Positions 35,148-43,359 of a DNA stretch of 43,903 nt are shown here, in pieces (positions within the stretch are counted from its first letter, which is position 1; every line of letters begins with the position of its first letter). The notes under the pieces were generated by a model. The model ran no database searches. It saw only the letters and a list, made by a program, of their open reading frames with translations, and had not been told where the DNA came from. The translations under genes were made by a program, and so were the position numbers. Source of the DNA: JBKQHQ01 sp052148715 (GTDB lineage Bacteria; Pseudomonadota; Alphaproteobacteria; Rhizobiales; Xanthobacteraceae); assembly GCA_052148715.1 (NCBI GenBank), contig JBKQHQ010000224.1, positions 1 to 43,903 on the forward strand. The letters run 5' to 3'.

Positions 35148-35956
35148 CACGTCACCCGCGCGCGGGCGCGCAGCTCTTCGGCATCGAGATTGTAGACGGC
35201 ATCGATGATCGCGGCGGCAAGCGTGCCCGGTCCCCGCGCGCGCTCGGCAGCAATCTCGCCCGCCACTCCCAGCAGAATCAACGCGGCGGCGGTCCCCACA
35301 TAGGCGTCGTCCGCGACGGCAAGGCAGGCCGCGACCAGGGCCGAGCCGGCGCATCCCATGGCGGTCACACGGCTCATCAAGGGATGGCCGTTGGCAATAG
35401 TGGCAAGCCGCGCGCCATCCGTCACCCGATCGGTGTCCCCGGTCAGGCCGATCACGGTGTGCTGGTCGAGCGCATAGCGCAAGAGCGCGCCGGTTTCCGG
35501 CTCGACGCCGGCAAGCGCCAGAAACTCTCCGCGGTTGAGACGGACGCTGCCCGGCCTCTTGCCCACGAGCCCGCGCGCATAGGCGGCGCGCGGTTGCGAG
35601 CGGTCAACAAAGACCGGATCGAGCACCCAAGGCAGACCCTTCCCGGCGGCCGTTTCGATCGCAATCTCGCCGGCTTGCCGGCGCTCGGCATCGAAGGTGC
35701 CGAGATTGACCAGGAGCGCATCAGCGCCGGCGACGAAATGGGCGACCTCGTCGGCGGCAATAGTCATCGACGGCACGGCACCGGCGGCCAGCAGCATGTT
35801 GGCGGTAAAACTTTGCGCCACGGCATTGGTGATGCAGTGCACCTTGGGCCGGCGCTGCCGCAACCGGGCGAGAATATCGGCGGTGAGCGCGGGAAGCTCA
35901 GCGAGCGCGCCGGTGCGCCCCGCTCCATGACCTCGCCCGCCGTGAGAATCGTGCAT
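35147..35956 (-). CDS. thiM: Hydroxyethylthiazole kinase
   Basis: A 269-residue kinase that phosphorylates salvaged 4-methyl-5-(2-hydroxyethyl)thiazole. Motifs: KVHCITNAVAQSFTANMLLAAGA, LLVNLGT, VLDPVFVDRS and the active-site loop TAMGCAGSALVAA with the catalytic Cys. It leads the operon thiM-thiE-thiD, which together allows thiamine synthesis from salvaged thiazole and HMP; thiC and thiG are not in the window. GGAGGGA six bases ahead of the ATG is both the ribosome-binding site and the 3' part of the riboswitch. Confidence 0.95.
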   Translation of the reverse strand: MHDSHGGRGHGAGRTGALAELPALTADILARLRQRRPKVHCITNAVAQSFTANMLLAAGAVPSMTIAADEVAHFVAGADALLVNLGTFDAERRQAGEIAIETAAGKGLPWVLDPVFVDRSQPRAAYARGLVGKRPGSVRLNRGEFLALAGVEPETGALLRYALDQHTVIGLTGDTDRVTDGARLATIANGHPLMSRVTAMGCAGSALVAACLAVADDAYVGTAAALILLGVAGEIAAERARGPGTLAAAIIDAVYNLDAEELRARARVT

Positions 35957-36048
35957 TCTCTGCTCCCTCCGCCGGCATGATCCGGATCAGGTTCGATGGG
36001 TTGGCTTTCGCCTCTCAGCCCGGTTCGCCGGGCACCCCACGAGATGCA
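35952..36048 (-). promoter_or_regulatory. TPP riboswitch (thi box) of thiMED
   Basis: On the minus strand all conserved parts of the TPP aptamer are present in order: GGGGTGCC (36038-36031), GGCTGAGA, ACCC, then CGAACCTGATCCGGATCATG and CCGGCGGAGGGA. TPP binding normally lowers expression. Here GGAGGGA at the 3' end is the thiM ribosome-binding site, and an outer helix can form between TGCATCTC (36048-36041) and GAGAATGCA (35960-35952), which contains the thiM ATG. Control is therefore most likely at translation start with no separate expression platform. Confidence 0.95.
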
Positions 36049-36083
36049 TACGACTACCTAATCCGCCGGCCTGAATCGTGCAA

Positions 36084-36103
36084 GAGTACTCACGAGAGTA
36101 CTC
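36084..36103. promoter_or_regulatory. Two GAGTACTC palindromes, 12-bp spacing
   Basis: Two identical 8-base palindromes lie at 36084-36091 and 36096-36103, upstream of the thi leader on one side and of the Lrp/AsnC-domain gene on the other. The arrangement suits a dimeric regulator binding cooperatively, but no regulator is identified. Confidence 0.35.
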
Positions 36104-36218
36104 AAGACTGTACCAACAGTGGGTCGCTCGCGCCGATGATCGCGATCGGGCCTTGCCACGACCGGGCGTTTTTGCTGGATTGCCGGGCGAAGCCGGCAGG
36201 CCGGCTCGGAGCCGCGAT

Positions 36219-36455
36219 ATGACCCCGTTCTTCGTCCAAATCAAATGCCAGCTCGGTAAGTCCTACGCCGTGGCGAACGCGCTCGCCGATGCCGAAATCG
36301 CCTCGGAGATCTATTCGACCGCCGGTGAGTATGATCTGCTGGTGAAATTCTATGTCGATGCCGGCACCGATATTGGCCACTTCGTCAACGAGAAGGTGCA
36401 GACCGTTCCCGGCATCCAGGACACTCGCACTATCATCACCTTCAAGGCGTTTTGA
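36219..36455 (+). CDS. Stand-alone Lrp/AsnC ligand-binding (RAM) domain protein
   Basis: A 78-residue protein consisting only of the Lrp/AsnC C-terminal RAM domain (PF01037): FFVQIKCQLGKSYAVANAL, then SEIYSTAGEYDLLVKFYVD and the glycine-containing ligand-site turn before TRTIITFKAF. The DNA-binding helix-turn-helix is absent. Such single-domain proteins form decamer-like rings, bind amino acids, and may modulate full-length Lrp proteins. GGAG upstream fixes ATG 36219; the open frame to 36078 is unlike the family. Convergent with bluB, 8 bases apart. Confidence 0.9.
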   Translation: MTPFFVQIKCQLGKSYAVANALADAEIASEIYSTAGEYDLLVKFYVDAGTDIGHFVNEKVQTVPGIQDTRTIITFKAF

Positions 36456-36463
36456 GCGGTAAT

Positions 36464-37102
36464 TCAGCGGCGGATCACGAGGTCCGATGACGTCCGCCGC
36501 CGTTCCCAGGCGGCACGCTCGAGCGCCGGCACGTCGTCCTCCTGCTCGGCGTAGCCCAAGCAAAAGTATCCGATCAGCTTCCAGTCCGCCGGCACGTCGA
36601 GGCTCACAGCGACGCGCCCGGGATCGAGAATTGAGATCCAGCCCATACCGATCCCCTCCGCGCGCGCCGCAAGCCACAGCGTGTGGACGGCCGCTACTGC
36701 CGAGTAGTCCACCATCTCCGGCATGGTCCGGCGTCCGAGGCCGTGCCCCTGCGCGGTCGCCTGGTCAACGAAGACGGCGAGATGACACGGGGCCTCATCG
36801 AGACCGGCGAGCTTGAGGCGCGCGTAGCGGGCCCCGCGATCGGTTGGTTGCGCCTCAAGTGCCGCCGCATTGCAGGTTTCGAAGTTCTCGCGAATGCCCG
36901 CTCGCCGCACCGGATCGTCGACGACAACGAACCTCCAGGGCTGACTGAGGCCAACCGAAGGCGCAAGATTGGCCACCTCGATCAATTCGTCGAGCCGGCC
37001 TTCCGGCAGTGGATCACGGCGAAAGCGCCGCACGTCGCGACGCCAGGCGACGAGTGCGCGCAAAGCCAGGCGAAAATCGGCAGTGAACTCGGGTGGGTGC
37101 AT
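36464..37102 (-). CDS. bluB: 5,6-dimethylbenzimidazole synthase
   Basis: This 212-residue nitroreductase-fold enzyme cleaves reduced FMN with oxygen to make DMB, the lower ligand of vitamin B12. Typical BluB sequence: RRDVRRFRRDPLPEG, LAPSVGLSQPWRFV, the Asp/Ser region near MPEMVDYSAVAAVHTLWLAAR, and GIGMGWISILDP. The start at 37102 directly follows a palindromic repeat element, whose GGAAA is the only candidate ribosome-binding site; an ATG at 37156 would begin inside the repeat. No cobalamin riboswitch or other cob genes are nearby. Confidence 0.92.
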   Translation of the reverse strand: MHPPEFTADFRLALRALVAWRRDVRRFRRDPLPEGRLDELIEVANLAPSVGLSQPWRFVVVDDPVRRAGIRENFETCNAAALEAQPTDRGARYARLKLAGLDEAPCHLAVFVDQATAQGHGLGRRTMPEMVDYSAVAAVHTLWLAARAEGIGMGWISILDPGRVAVSLDVPADWKLIGYFCLGYAEQEDDVPALERAAWERRRTSSDLVIRR

Positions 37103-37106
37103 CAGA

Positions 37107-37203
37107 GCATTTTCCGGAAACGTGGACACCGGTTTTCCGCAAGAAAATGCGCGCAAATCGATAAATCTGGAGCAAGTTCCGACTCAACGTAACCGGAACT
37201 TGC
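37107..37203. repeat. Palindromic dispersed repeat ahead of bluB
   Basis: Two nested palindromes: GCATTTTC (37107-37114) with GAAAATGC (37143-37150), enclosing CGGAAAC and GGTTTTCCG, and a second perfect 10-base pair GCAAGTTCCG (37172-37181) with CGGAACTTGC (37194-37203). The first matches the AGAGCATTTTCCGG-type repeat common in Hyphomicrobiales. It lies between bluB and the cytochrome gene and forms most of the bluB leader; the second hairpin may also terminate the cytochrome transcript. Confidence 0.7.
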
Positions 37204-37210
37204 CCCAACC

Positions 37211-38173
37211 TCAACGAGCCGAGCGGACGGCGACCTTCTTCTGCGGTTTTGGCGGTCCGTCCACCGGCGGTAGCGATTTGATGTAGATCGCAATGGCCGT
37301 GCGGTCGGCGGCCGTCAAATGGGAAGTGCAGCGGACAAGCGCCGTCATCGAGGAGCCGACCGAGTCGCCGTCCGGCGTCTGCCCGGTTTCCAACATGTAG
37401 GCAATGTCCTTCGCCGACCAGTCGGCAATCCCCTTCTGGGTGATATTGGGAACCCACCCGTCGCCTTCGAGATTGGGGCCGCCGGCAAAAAGCTGGCGCT
37501 GCTCCAGCCCGCCCAAGAAATTGCGCGGAGAGTGGCATTCGGCGCAGTGGCTTGCCGCATTGGCAAGATAGGCGCCGCGATTCCATTCGGCCGTTTGACT
37601 CTCATTCGGCACGAACGGCCTGCCGTCCAGGAATAACAGCTTCCATGCGCCGAGCAGGCGGCGAATATTGAACGGGAACGGAAGGTCATGGCCGCGCACC
37701 CTCCCCTGCACGGGGGGCAGCGTCCGCAGATAGGCGTACAGATCGCGGATATCCGCATACGTCAGACGCTGGTAGGACGTATACGGAAACGCGGGGTAAT
37801 AGTGGCGGCCGTCGGGCGAGGTGCCCTTCGTCAGGGCCGTCACGAATTGTGCCTCCGTCCACGCGCCGATGCCGTTATCGGGGTCAGGAGAGATGTTCGG
37901 CGCGTAGAACGTGCCGAAAGGGGATTTCAAGGCGAGTCCGCCACCAAGCCGCGTGACGTCCTCCTGGCCCGGCACCGCGTGGCACGCGGGGCACCCCGCT
38001 GCGTAAAGCATCTCCCGCCCGTTACCGAGATCGGGTTGGTGAAGGCCAAGCGCCGCGGCATCCACCGTCGCCGGGATCGTCAGCCCCCAGAACGCCGCGA
38101 AGCCGAGCCCGACAACGATAAGCGCCAGAATCACGAACCTGCGCAGCATCGGACCCCTTTTCGCCTGCGCCAT
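37211..38173 (-). CDS. Membrane-anchored dihaem cytochrome c
   Basis: A 320-residue protein with one N-terminal membrane anchor (about residues 10-30) and two haem-binding CxxCH sites: CPACH at 61-65 and CAECH at 210-214. Each half is a class I cytochrome c fold. Likely Met ligands sit late in each half. It should carry electrons in the periplasm, resembling the cytochrome subunits of alcohol, gluconate or aldehyde dehydrogenases, but no dehydrogenase gene is adjacent. ATG 38149 (with AAGGGG upstream) is an alternative start. It lies downstream of the cytochrome c' gene with a hairpin between. Confidence 0.9.
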   Translation of the reverse strand: MAQAKRGPMLRRFVILALIVVGLGFAAFWGLTIPATVDAAALGLHQPDLGNGREMLYAAGCPACHAVPGQEDVTRLGGGLALKSPFGTFYAPNISPDPDNGIGAWTEAQFVTALTKGTSPDGRHYYPAFPYTSYQRLTYADIRDLYAYLRTLPPVQGRVRGHDLPFPFNIRRLLGAWKLLFLDGRPFVPNESQTAEWNRGAYLANAASHCAECHSPRNFLGGLEQRQLFAGGPNLEGDGWVPNITQKGIADWSAKDIAYMLETGQTPDGDSVGSSMTALVRCTSHLTAADRTAIAIYIKSLPPVDGPPKPQKKVAVRSAR

Positions 38174-38259
38174 AACTCTCGAGGCGACGGCCGCTCGCCC
38201 GAGGGGCAGGCCTTCGCCTCAATACGCGCGTTTCGAGGCACGACCTTACCCGCAAAATC

Positions 38260-38285
38260 GAAGGGCGGCACGCGGGCCGCCCTTC
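38260..38285 (-). terminator. Terminator after the cytochrome c' gene
   Basis: A perfect 10-base stem (38260-38269 with 38276-38285), loop of 6, followed on the minus strand by GATTTTGC. It lies 26 bases after the cytochrome c' stop codon and probably ends or weakens that transcript before the dihaem cytochrome gene. Confidence 0.65.
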
Positions 38286-38311
38286 ATGACGATCTTGTAT
38301 GAACCGCGCAC

Positions 38312-38752
38312 TCAACTCTTCTTCAGGCGGTAGGTCTCATGGCAGCCGCCGCAGTTCTTCTGGACGGTTCCGAAGGCCGCCTTGAAGCTGTCGAGGTCCT
38401 TGACCGACGCCTCGGCGTCTTTGGCGTCCTGCCCGAACTTCACGAACTTGGCCTTGAAGTCGTCCATGCTCTCCCAAATCTTTGGCAACGCCGCAGTGTC
38501 GCCGCCGGTCTTTGAGCTGTCCGGGAACAGGTTTGGCATCTTGGCGGCGGCGTCGGCATACTGGGCGAATATTCCCTTCGCCTTGGCGAGATCGAACGGC
38601 TGCTCGCCTTTGGCCATACCCGCGCCGATCTTGGCCTGGTCGCCATTCTCCTTCATGAGCGCCTTGCGCGCCTTGATCGGATCCTCTTGCGCGACAAGGG
38701 CGGTGATGCCGATCGCAAGAGCGGCGCCGGCGAGCACGATACGGATGATCAT
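38312..38752 (-). CDS. Cytochrome c' family protein
   Basis: A 146-residue cytochrome c'/c556 family protein. Signal peptide about 1-20 (MIIRIVLAGAALAIGITALVA), then four helices, with the haem site CGGCH at residues 134-138 near the C-terminus, as in the family. Cytochromes c' bind NO or act as electron carriers in the periplasm. GAGGAAGACC before ATG 38752 supports this start; 38779 would put residues ahead of the signal peptide. Confidence 0.92.
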   Translation of the reverse strand: MIIRIVLAGAALAIGITALVAQEDPIKARKALMKENGDQAKIGAGMAKGEQPFDLAKAKGIFAQYADAAAKMPNLFPDSSKTGGDTAALPKIWESMDDFKAKFVKFGQDAKDAEASVKDLDSFKAAFGTVQKNCGGCHETYRLKKS

Positions 38753-39425
38753 GTGGTCTTCCTCTGATGGTCGGAGCAATGCCGCAAAATTTTACCAGAC
38801 CCCCGGCGCGAAGGCACGAGCCGGCATCACGCCAACACCGGCTCCGGCCGCTTATTCCGAACACGCAATGCGCCCCCCCCCCCGGCCAGCCACAACCGAT
38901 AAACTGTTGCACACCTACGGCGTGTTCCAGTAGCGACCGTCTTCGATCGCGGCCCACATGCATCGATGACGGCACTCATCACCGCCGACACGAGCCGATG
39001 GCGCCGAGCGCACATCGCGGCGGCGCCCGCGGATGAGCGAATCATCCTGCCCGACGGCCTGGCCGACGCCGAGCCTCGTGACGGCCGATGATCGCGCTCC
39101 TTTGCTCGAAAACGTCCGCCTCGACGGTCCGAGGCGGTCGAACACATTCCGAAACGGACCCCTGTCGATCGTGAACAGGAGCGTCCGCAGACTTTTCCAC
39201 AGGCAACCGGCGGCCTGTTAACAACGCGACGGCAAGGCCCGCTGGCTGCCTCCGCAGTCGTTCGAAGCGGTGATTCATGATATCAAGGCAATCTAACAGG
39301 ACGGGCCGTTCCGTGGCGTGCCGCGGCGAGGAGGCGCCTTCTCCTCTACCGCAATGAAGCTCGGCTCCCCATATCGTCGAACCGACGCCGGATTTACTTA
39401 TCAAGTCCACTGACCAGGCCGCACA
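38753..39425. other. Long intergenic region
   Basis: No gene is supported here. Short frames on both strands have no family similarity or ribosome-binding sites. It contains an 11-base C tract at 38873-38883 and an isolated TTTTCCACA at about 39192-39200 that resembles a DnaA box. Being divergent spacing between the cytochrome c' and HtrA-like genes, it must hold both promoters, which I cannot place with confidence. Confidence 0.5.
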
Positions 39426-40448
39426 ATGGCATCCTTATTCCGCCGGGCTTCCTCCAGGCGACCTTCCGTCGCCTCGGACAACACTCACACGTCCTCGGTG
39501 CCCGCCGAGGACCGGGCGCTGCTCGACGCCTATTCGCGTGCGGTCATCGACGTGGTCGATCGCGTCGGGCCGGCGGTCGTTCGCATCGATATGACATCGA
39601 GCGACGGCCAGCGCGGCGGCTCGGGTTCGGGCGTTATCGTCGCGCCCGACGGGCTCGTTCTCACCAACGGCCATGTGGTCAACGGCTCCCCCAGGCTGAA
39701 CGTGACCACGGTGGACGGCCGCACCCTCAATGCGCGGGTGGTGGGCAACGACCCGGACACCGATCTTGCGCTGCTGCGCCTCGACGCGGCGGTGACGCTG
39801 CCGGTCGCCACGCTCGGTGATTCGAAGCGTCTGCGGCGCGGCCAGCTGGTCATCGCGATCGGCAATCCGCTCGGTTTCGAATCGACGGTGACGACCGGCG
39901 TAGTATCGGCACTTGGCCGCTCGCTGCGCGCCTCGACCGGACGCCTGATCGACGACCTCATCCAGACCGACGCCGCGCTCAACCCCGGCAATTCGGGCGG
40001 GCCGCTCGTGTCCTCGCGTGGCGAGGTGGTCGGCATCAACACGGCCGTGATCATGGGCGCACAGGGCATCTGCTTTGCCGTGGCGGCTAACACCGCAAGC
40101 TTCGTGCTCGGCGAGTTGGTCCGCCATGGGCGGGTGCGCCGCTCGTTCATCGGCGTGGCCGCCCAGCAGACCGCCATTCCGCGGCGGCTGCGGTTGGCTG
40201 CCGGCCTCACGCAGGACAGCGGTGTAATCGTGGCCGCGGTCGACCCGACGAGTCCGGCAGCCCAGGCGGGGCTCGTCGACGGCGATATCATCGTCAGCCT
40301 CGACGGCCAACCGGTGACCGGCGCCGATGATCTCATTCGCTTGCTGACCGGCGACAAGATCGGGCGGAAGGTGGTGATCGAGCGGCTGCGCGGCGGCGAC
40401 CGGCAGCGCCTTAGCCTGACGCCGCAGGAGCGCCCGCACCGGGCGTAA
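39426..40448 (+). CDS. HtrA-like trypsin-fold protease with PDZ domain
   Basis: A 340-residue S1C protease. The catalytic triad is His83 (LTNGHVV), Asp113 (DTDLALL) and Ser190 (NPGNSGGPL); one PDZ domain covers about 240-330 (SPAAQAGLVDGDIIVSLDG). DegP/DegS proteins degrade misfolded envelope proteins, but this one has no signal peptide or membrane anchor: the N-terminus is basic and Ser-rich (MASLFRRASSRRPS). It may work in the cytoplasm, or the start is misplaced. The upstream sequence offers only a weak ribosome-binding site. Its stop codon directly abuts the stop of the convergent murJ, with no base between. Confidence 0.9.
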   Translation: MASLFRRASSRRPSVASDNTHTSSVPAEDRALLDAYSRAVIDVVDRVGPAVVRIDMTSSDGQRGGSGSGVIVAPDGLVLTNGHVVNGSPRLNVTTVDGRTLNARVVGNDPDTDLALLRLDAAVTLPVATLGDSKRLRRGQLVIAIGNPLGFESTVTTGVVSALGRSLRASTGRLIDDLIQTDAALNPGNSGGPLVSSRGEVVGINTAVIMGAQGICFAVAANTASFVLGELVRHGRVRRSFIGVAAQQTAIPRRLRLAAGLTQDSGVIVAAVDPTSPAAQAGLVDGDIIVSLDGQPVTGADDLIRLLTGDKIGRKVVIERLRGGDRQRLSLTPQERPHRA

Positions 40449-42011
40449 TCAACTTTCCTGCACCGGCGGCGCGCTGTTGCGCCCGCGGAGCGCCTTCAGA
40501 CCCCGCGCCCCGAACAGGACCAGCACGCAGGCGCCGTAAACAACGGCACCCACGGCGGCAAGGACAGCGAGCGTCGCCTCCTCTCGCCAACTGGTCCAAA
40601 CCGCAAAACGCGCGGTGATCGGCGGCTCGGCGGCAAGAATAGCGACCGCGAGCACCGTAGCCGCGATGGCGAGCTTTACCAGCGAGCGCCGCAGAACTTG
40701 ATCGAATTCGAAGAGGCGCGCCCGGCGGGCAAACCAGATGACCAGCGCGAGATTGATCCAGGCGCCGACGCTGGTGGCAAGCGCCAACCCCACCTGGGCA
40801 AGCGAGGTCGTCATGGCCAAGGCGATCTTGAGCCCGACATTGACGGCGACGGCGGTCAGCGACGCGAAAACGGGAGTAGCCGTATCGCCACGCGCAAAAA
40901 AGGTGGCAACGACAGTGCGGATCAGCACGAACGGGATCAGACCGAGCGCGTAGGCGGCAAGTGTCCGGGCTGAGGCCACCGCGTCGGCCGCCGAGAAGGC
41001 GCCGCGCCCGAACAGCGCCCGTGTAATCGGCTCGGGTACCGTCAGGAAAGCGACCACGCAGGGAACCGCGAGCAACAGCGTCAGCTCGATGGCCTGGTCC
41101 TGCGCGCGCCGCGCGCCCGCCTCGTCGCCGGCGGCGATGCGGCGCGCCATTTCCGGCAACACCACCGTTCCGGCGCCGATGCCGATGACGCCGATCGGCA
41201 GCTGGTTGAGCCGATCGGCGTAGTACAGGGCGGAGACCGCGCCGGCCGGCAAAAGGGTCGCGATGATCGTGTCAGCAAACAAAGCGAGCTGGACGCCGGC
41301 CGAGCCGATCGTCGCCGGTCCAAGCGCGCGAAAGAATTGTTTGACGTCGGCATCGAAACGCGGCCGCCGCAACCGCGTCAGCACTCCGACCCGCTTGGCG
41401 TCGCCGGCGACGATGCCGAGTTGGAGCACGCCGGATATCAGCACACCCCAGGCAGCCGCGTGGCCCGCCGTGGGAAACCACGCCGCAAGCCACAGCGTCG
41501 CCATCATGGCCACGTTGAGCAGAATAGGCGCCGCCGCAGCGGCGGCAAACCGCCGCAGCGCGTTGAGCATGCCGCCGAACAGGGTCACCAGCGTGATCAG
41601 CGGAAGATACGGAAAGGTGATGCGTGTGAGCTCGACCGCAAGCGTGAACCGGCCGGGATCGCTGCTAAACCCCGGCGCCAGTAGGTCGATCACTTCCGGC
41701 GTGAACAGCCACGCGATTGCAAGCAGCAACACCTGGCTCGCCAACAGCAACGTAAAGATCCGATCGGCGAACAGTTGCGCCGCGGCCGGCGCTTCTTGCA
41801 TGCGAACGCGCGCATAAGACGGTACGAAGGCCGCGTTGAACGCGCCTTCGGCGAAAATGGCGCGGAAGTGGTTGGGGAGGCGGAATGCGACGAAAAACGC
41901 GTCGGCCCCGGGCCCTGCGCCGAGGATCGCCGCCAGCATCACGTCGCGCACGAAGCCGGTGACACGCGAAAGCAGCGTGAGGCCACCAACGGTGAAGATG
42001 CGTCCGATCAT
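40449..42011 (-). CDS. murJ: Lipid II flippase MurJ
   Basis: A 520-residue MATE/MOP-superfamily protein with about 14 membrane spans that flips lipid II for peptidoglycan synthesis. It begins with the hallmark MIGRIFTVGGLTLLSRVTGF and contains ADAFFVAFRLPNHFRAIFAEG, the conserved Arg/Glu-rich cavity region. Essential in most bacteria, so this is probably the core copy. The start at 42011 is standard though its ribosome-binding site is weak (CGCGGG). In many relatives it neighbours trpS or glnD; here it does not. Confidence 0.96.
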   Translation of the reverse strand: MIGRIFTVGGLTLLSRVTGFVRDVMLAAILGAGPGADAFFVAFRLPNHFRAIFAEGAFNAAFVPSYARVRMQEAPAAAQLFADRIFTLLLASQVLLLAIAWLFTPEVIDLLAPGFSSDPGRFTLAVELTRITFPYLPLITLVTLFGGMLNALRRFAAAAAAPILLNVAMMATLWLAAWFPTAGHAAAWGVLISGVLQLGIVAGDAKRVGVLTRLRRPRFDADVKQFFRALGPATIGSAGVQLALFADTIIATLLPAGAVSALYYADRLNQLPIGVIGIGAGTVVLPEMARRIAAGDEAGARRAQDQAIELTLLLAVPCVVAFLTVPEPITRALFGRGAFSAADAVASARTLAAYALGLIPFVLIRTVVATFFARGDTATPVFASLTAVAVNVGLKIALAMTTSLAQVGLALATSVGAWINLALVIWFARRARLFEFDQVLRRSLVKLAIAATVLAVAILAAEPPITARFAVWTSWREEATLAVLAAVGAVVYGACVLVLFGARGLKALRGRNSAPPVQES

Positions 42012-42227
42012 CCCGCGAAATCACGGCTCGTCAGCAAGCAGCGTCTTGCGCCGCTGCCCAAGTGCATACTTTTGCCCGGAAGTCCACGCCTCGCCTTCGG
42101 CCGAGGCCAAAGAGTCTCGCTCCAAGCGGAAATATCCGGCCTGGCAAGCATCGCTGATGGACTGGGGTCGCGATGATGGCGGCCCTATCGATGAGGATCG
42201 CCAGCCGGCGGCGCGCTGCCCTTGGGA

Positions 42228-43256
42228 CTACCCGGTCTTACGCAAACCGCGCGGTCGCTGATCGCCTGGGCTGTAGGTGCGTGCGGGCGCCGCGAAGCCG
42301 CATGAGGTGCCGTCGGTAATCGCCACCTCGCCTTCCCAAGGCAGCCGGTAGCACCCCGCGGCGAGGTCGCGCATGTAGGTGTAGGGGCAATCCTGCGCAC
42401 CGCCCTTCACCGCCACATAGCCGCGGTGCCCGAATTGATAGATGTTGTTTTCGACGCCCCAGCTAACGCGCGCCTCGTCACAGAGCCGAGGCCGCACCTC
42501 CGCGGTGATGATCTCGTCCGGATTGCCGTTGCCGGTGACGAGCGGCACGCCGTCGTAGTTGACGATCATGCCCTCGCCCATCGAGTTGAAGCTTCCATCC
42601 GAGCCGGCCAAACACACGTTCGCCGTATACATCAGATTGCAAAAGGCATTGGCTTGGTTCGTGACGTGCCACATGGGCCGGATCGGCGCCGTATAGCCAG
42701 CGGTGCGCAGCATCACGTTCGCCCCTTTGTAAGCGGCTTCGCGCGCCATCTCGGGGAACATTCCGTCGTGGCAGATGATCAGGGCGAGCTTGCTTCCGTT
42801 CGGCCCGTCGCAGACCGGGATGCCGAGATCGCCCGGCTCCCAGGGCTCGACCGGCACCCATGGATGCAGCTTGCGATAATAGAGGCGGATTTCGCCGAGG
42901 TCGTCGATAATGATGCCACTGTTGTAGGGATTTCGTCCGGGATTGAGCTCCATGATGGAGAAGCACCCCCAGATCCGGTTATCGACGCAGGCCCGTTTGA
43001 AGCGCGCCACCTCCGGACCATCCAAGGTGCACATGATGTCCGGATTGACGTCCATGCTCAGTCCGTGCAGGGCGTATTCGGGAAAAACGACGAGGTCCAT
43101 CGTCGGCAGATTGCGGCGCGCCTTCCCCACCAACTGACAAATGCGCTCGGTCTGCTTGGCCAGGTCTTCCTTGGTCACGACCCACGGGTTCTGCAGCTGC
43201 ACCAAACCGATGACAACGCCGTCGCGGGCCTTGTTGAGGCCGCCTAGCCCACTCAT
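42228..43256 (-). CDS. amiF: Formamidase
   Basis: A 342-residue nitrilase-superfamily amidase, nearly full-length similar to AmiF, which hydrolyses formamide to formate and ammonia. The Glu-Lys-Cys triad is E60 (VVFPEYALHG), K129 (LYYRKLHPW) and C162 (LIICHDGM), with spacing as in the Helicobacter enzyme. Sequence such as RTAGYTAPIRPMW and GHRGYVAVKGG favours formamidase over the aliphatic amidase AmiE. GGGAGG six bases before ATG 43256 fixes the start; a longer frame runs to 43376. It may serve nitrogen supply. Confidence 0.93.
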   Translation of the reverse strand: MSGLGGLNKARDGVVIGLVQLQNPWVVTKEDLAKQTERICQLVGKARRNLPTMDLVVFPEYALHGLSMDVNPDIMCTLDGPEVARFKRACVDNRIWGCFSIMELNPGRNPYNSGIIIDDLGEIRLYYRKLHPWVPVEPWEPGDLGIPVCDGPNGSKLALIICHDGMFPEMAREAAYKGANVMLRTAGYTAPIRPMWHVTNQANAFCNLMYTANVCLAGSDGSFNSMGEGMIVNYDGVPLVTGNGNPDEIITAEVRPRLCDEARVSWGVENNIYQFGHRGYVAVKGGAQDCPYTYMRDLAAGCYRLPWEGEVAITDGTSCGFAAPARTYSPGDQRPRGLRKTG

Positions 43257-43359
43257 GTCGAGCCTCCCTGGCGATTTTGCAACGCCTTCGGCCATGCAAG
43301 CCGCGTACCGGACCGACCCTGGCCCGGCGAGACTCCATTTGCCTGATCGAGCGCGAAGG

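Noticed and set aside
39192..39200. DnaA-box-like TTTTCCACA, possible origin
   Set aside because: Only one isolated near-match, no cluster, no AT-rich unwinding region and no dnaA, dnaN or parAB genes nearby.
38915..39410. Small frames in the gap before the HtrA-like gene
   Set aside because: No ribosome-binding sites, no protein-like conservation patterns, and overlapping frames on both strands look equivalent.
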